Both the position numbers and the translations under genes were made by a program. The notes beneath the pieces are model-generated. The model had not been told where the DNA came from, did no database searches, and saw only the letters and a program-made list of their open reading frames with translations. Below are positions 63,381-64,000 of a stretch of DNA of 64,000 nt, in pieces; position 1 is the stretch's first letter, and every line of letters begins with the position of its first letter. The DNA lies in NCBI GenBank assembly GCA_951640165.1, contig OX621255.1:3472001-3536000 (forward strand), in the 5' to 3' direction. The stretch comes from Pseudoips prasinana (taxonomy: Eukaryota > Arthropoda > Insecta > Lepidoptera > Nolidae).

Positions 63381-64000
63381 TTTTAATAGGGACTTTAGTC
63401 TTTCTTTGACCTACCTCTATGGGTACTATATTTCGGGTGACTTTACCAATAATTTTCGCTTTGGTGTATCGCGGCTTATCTTTGCTTTTTCTTTTATTGA
63501 CATCCTTAGCATAAATTACCTTTCCTTCGGGAAGATCAATTTCACCTTCACCTCCTCTCTTTTTCCTAATATTTTCTTTTATTTCTATCATTTTATCTGT
63601 TAGATATTTATATAAGAATTTTGTTCGCTTAGCGTGATCTCTTACTAACTTTTGTACATACTGTTTCTCAAACTCTAGAGCAAAAGAACTATTTGAGTCT
63701 GTATGCCCAAATACGGTCTCAAATGGCGTTAATCCCGTAACAGAGTGTATTGCGTTATTGTAGGCCATAATAGAGTACATCATTACTGATGCCGCATCAG
63801 TACATCTTTCTTCATATTTGGCACATCTGTAAATTTCGTTTATAGTGGAATGTAACCTTTCGATAAGGCCCATCGAGTTAGGGTTATTAGGTGTGCCAAT
63901 ATGGAGTTCTATTTTATGTAAGTTTAAAAATTCTTTTAGTAATTCATTATTGAATTCACTTCCGGGGTCTGAACTTATCTTTTGGGGAATGCCATAAAAA
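63304..64000 (-). CDS. pol: Errantivirus-type pol, integrase C-terminal part, runs off the window
   Basis: Open from the right edge to the stop at 63304. It holds the integrase catalytic Asp in ISSDPGSEF and Glu in GLIERLHSTINEI, then NAIHSVTGLTPFETVFGH, a basic stretch, and a C-terminal tail ending PSTAIP. The ATG at 63873 is internal to the integrase and not a start. The family inserts the cDNA into host DNA. No frameshift or stop in the visible 232 codons. Protease, RT, gag and the 5' LTR must lie to the right. Confidence 0.85.
   Translation of the reverse strand, partial: FYGIPQKISSDPGSEFNNELLKEFLNLHKIELHIGTPNNPNSMGLIERLHSTINEIYRCAKYEERCTDAASVMMYSIMAYNNAIHSVTGLTPFETVFGHTDSNSSFALEFEKQYVQKLVRDHAKRTKFLYKYLTDKMIEIKENIRKKRGGEGEIDLPEGKVIYAKDVNKRKSKDKPRYTKAKIIGKVTRNIVPIEVGQRKTKVPIKNVKRPPQVVRVDDSDAGAGPSTAIP

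Overview
The window looks like a transposon-dense piece of a lepidopteran (moth or butterfly) nuclear genome. Four things point there: non-autonomous Helitrons of the type common in Lepidoptera (A|TC...CTAG|T, with a GCGGGTAAAACCGC hairpin near the 3' end); an R4/Dong-clade retrotransposon; many 5'-truncated RTE-type LINE ends with (ATG)n tails; and several tRNA-derived SINE families. Base composition is AT-rich. I found no host gene I can name. The only host-gene candidate is a 65-codon ORF with a signal peptide at 28719-28916. No true tRNA, rRNA, CRISPR array or bacterial operon is visible. No previously undescribed functional system is evident; the interest lies in the insertion history and the unusual number of inverted duplications.

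Family names used below are mine. SINE-1: tRNA-like head with A box GTAGCCTAGTTGG and B box GGTTCGAATCC. SINE-2: head GTGGCGCAGCGGCTAAG. SINE-3: head GTTGGTCTAGCGG and a conserved body of about 360 bp. SINE-4: CCTGGGTGGGAATCGAACCC at the head, ATCTGATCCCAAACTAAGCAG near the tail. RTE-3': C-terminal codons of an RTE-like reverse transcriptase plus (ATG)n. Tail-2: GTGGCGATTATGGCAT family, also ending in (ATG)n. UTR-1: LINE 3' UTR ending GTGAATAAAAACC. Hel-A: Helitron starting TCCTACTAATATTATAAATG. Hel-B: Helitron starting TCTATACATATAATAAAATC. MITE-1: palindromic element with ends GACGCCAGCACATC. MITE-2: palindromic element with ends GGGGCTCTACCGGC.

Layout. 1-4060: a CR1/Jockey-group LINE whose (TAAA)n tail is followed directly by a 5'-truncated R4/Dong element (reverse transcriptase and endonuclease split by one frameshift). 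4060-12490: SINEs, RTE ends, palindromic MITEs and a three-level nest at 10487-11165. 12490-15193: a hAT transposon with an 8-bp target duplication, holding a 5'-truncated R1-like LINE (11-bp duplication) and a decayed hAT transposase. 16629-17700: remnant of an env-less Ty3/Gypsy element. 19027-20955: a LINE with one stop codon. 21400-23740: tandem SINE/LINE units and a foldback element. 24000-56700: a dense mosaic including a 453-bp palindrome, paired SINE-Helitron composites, and a twin-primed RTE copy. 56714-60114: a large DNA element with about 240-bp terminal inverted repeats hosting a pogo-like transposon, a Helitron and a SINE. 61356-64000 (minus strand): the 3' part of an errantivirus-like LTR retrotransposon with an open integrase, an intact 584-codon envelope gene and a candidate LTR; it runs off the right edge.

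How the parts work together: RTE-like, R1-like, CR1/Jockey and R4 LINEs supply reverse transcriptase to themselves and probably to the SINEs. Helitrons and MITEs here depend on enzymes encoded elsewhere. Pol and Env at the right edge belong to one element.
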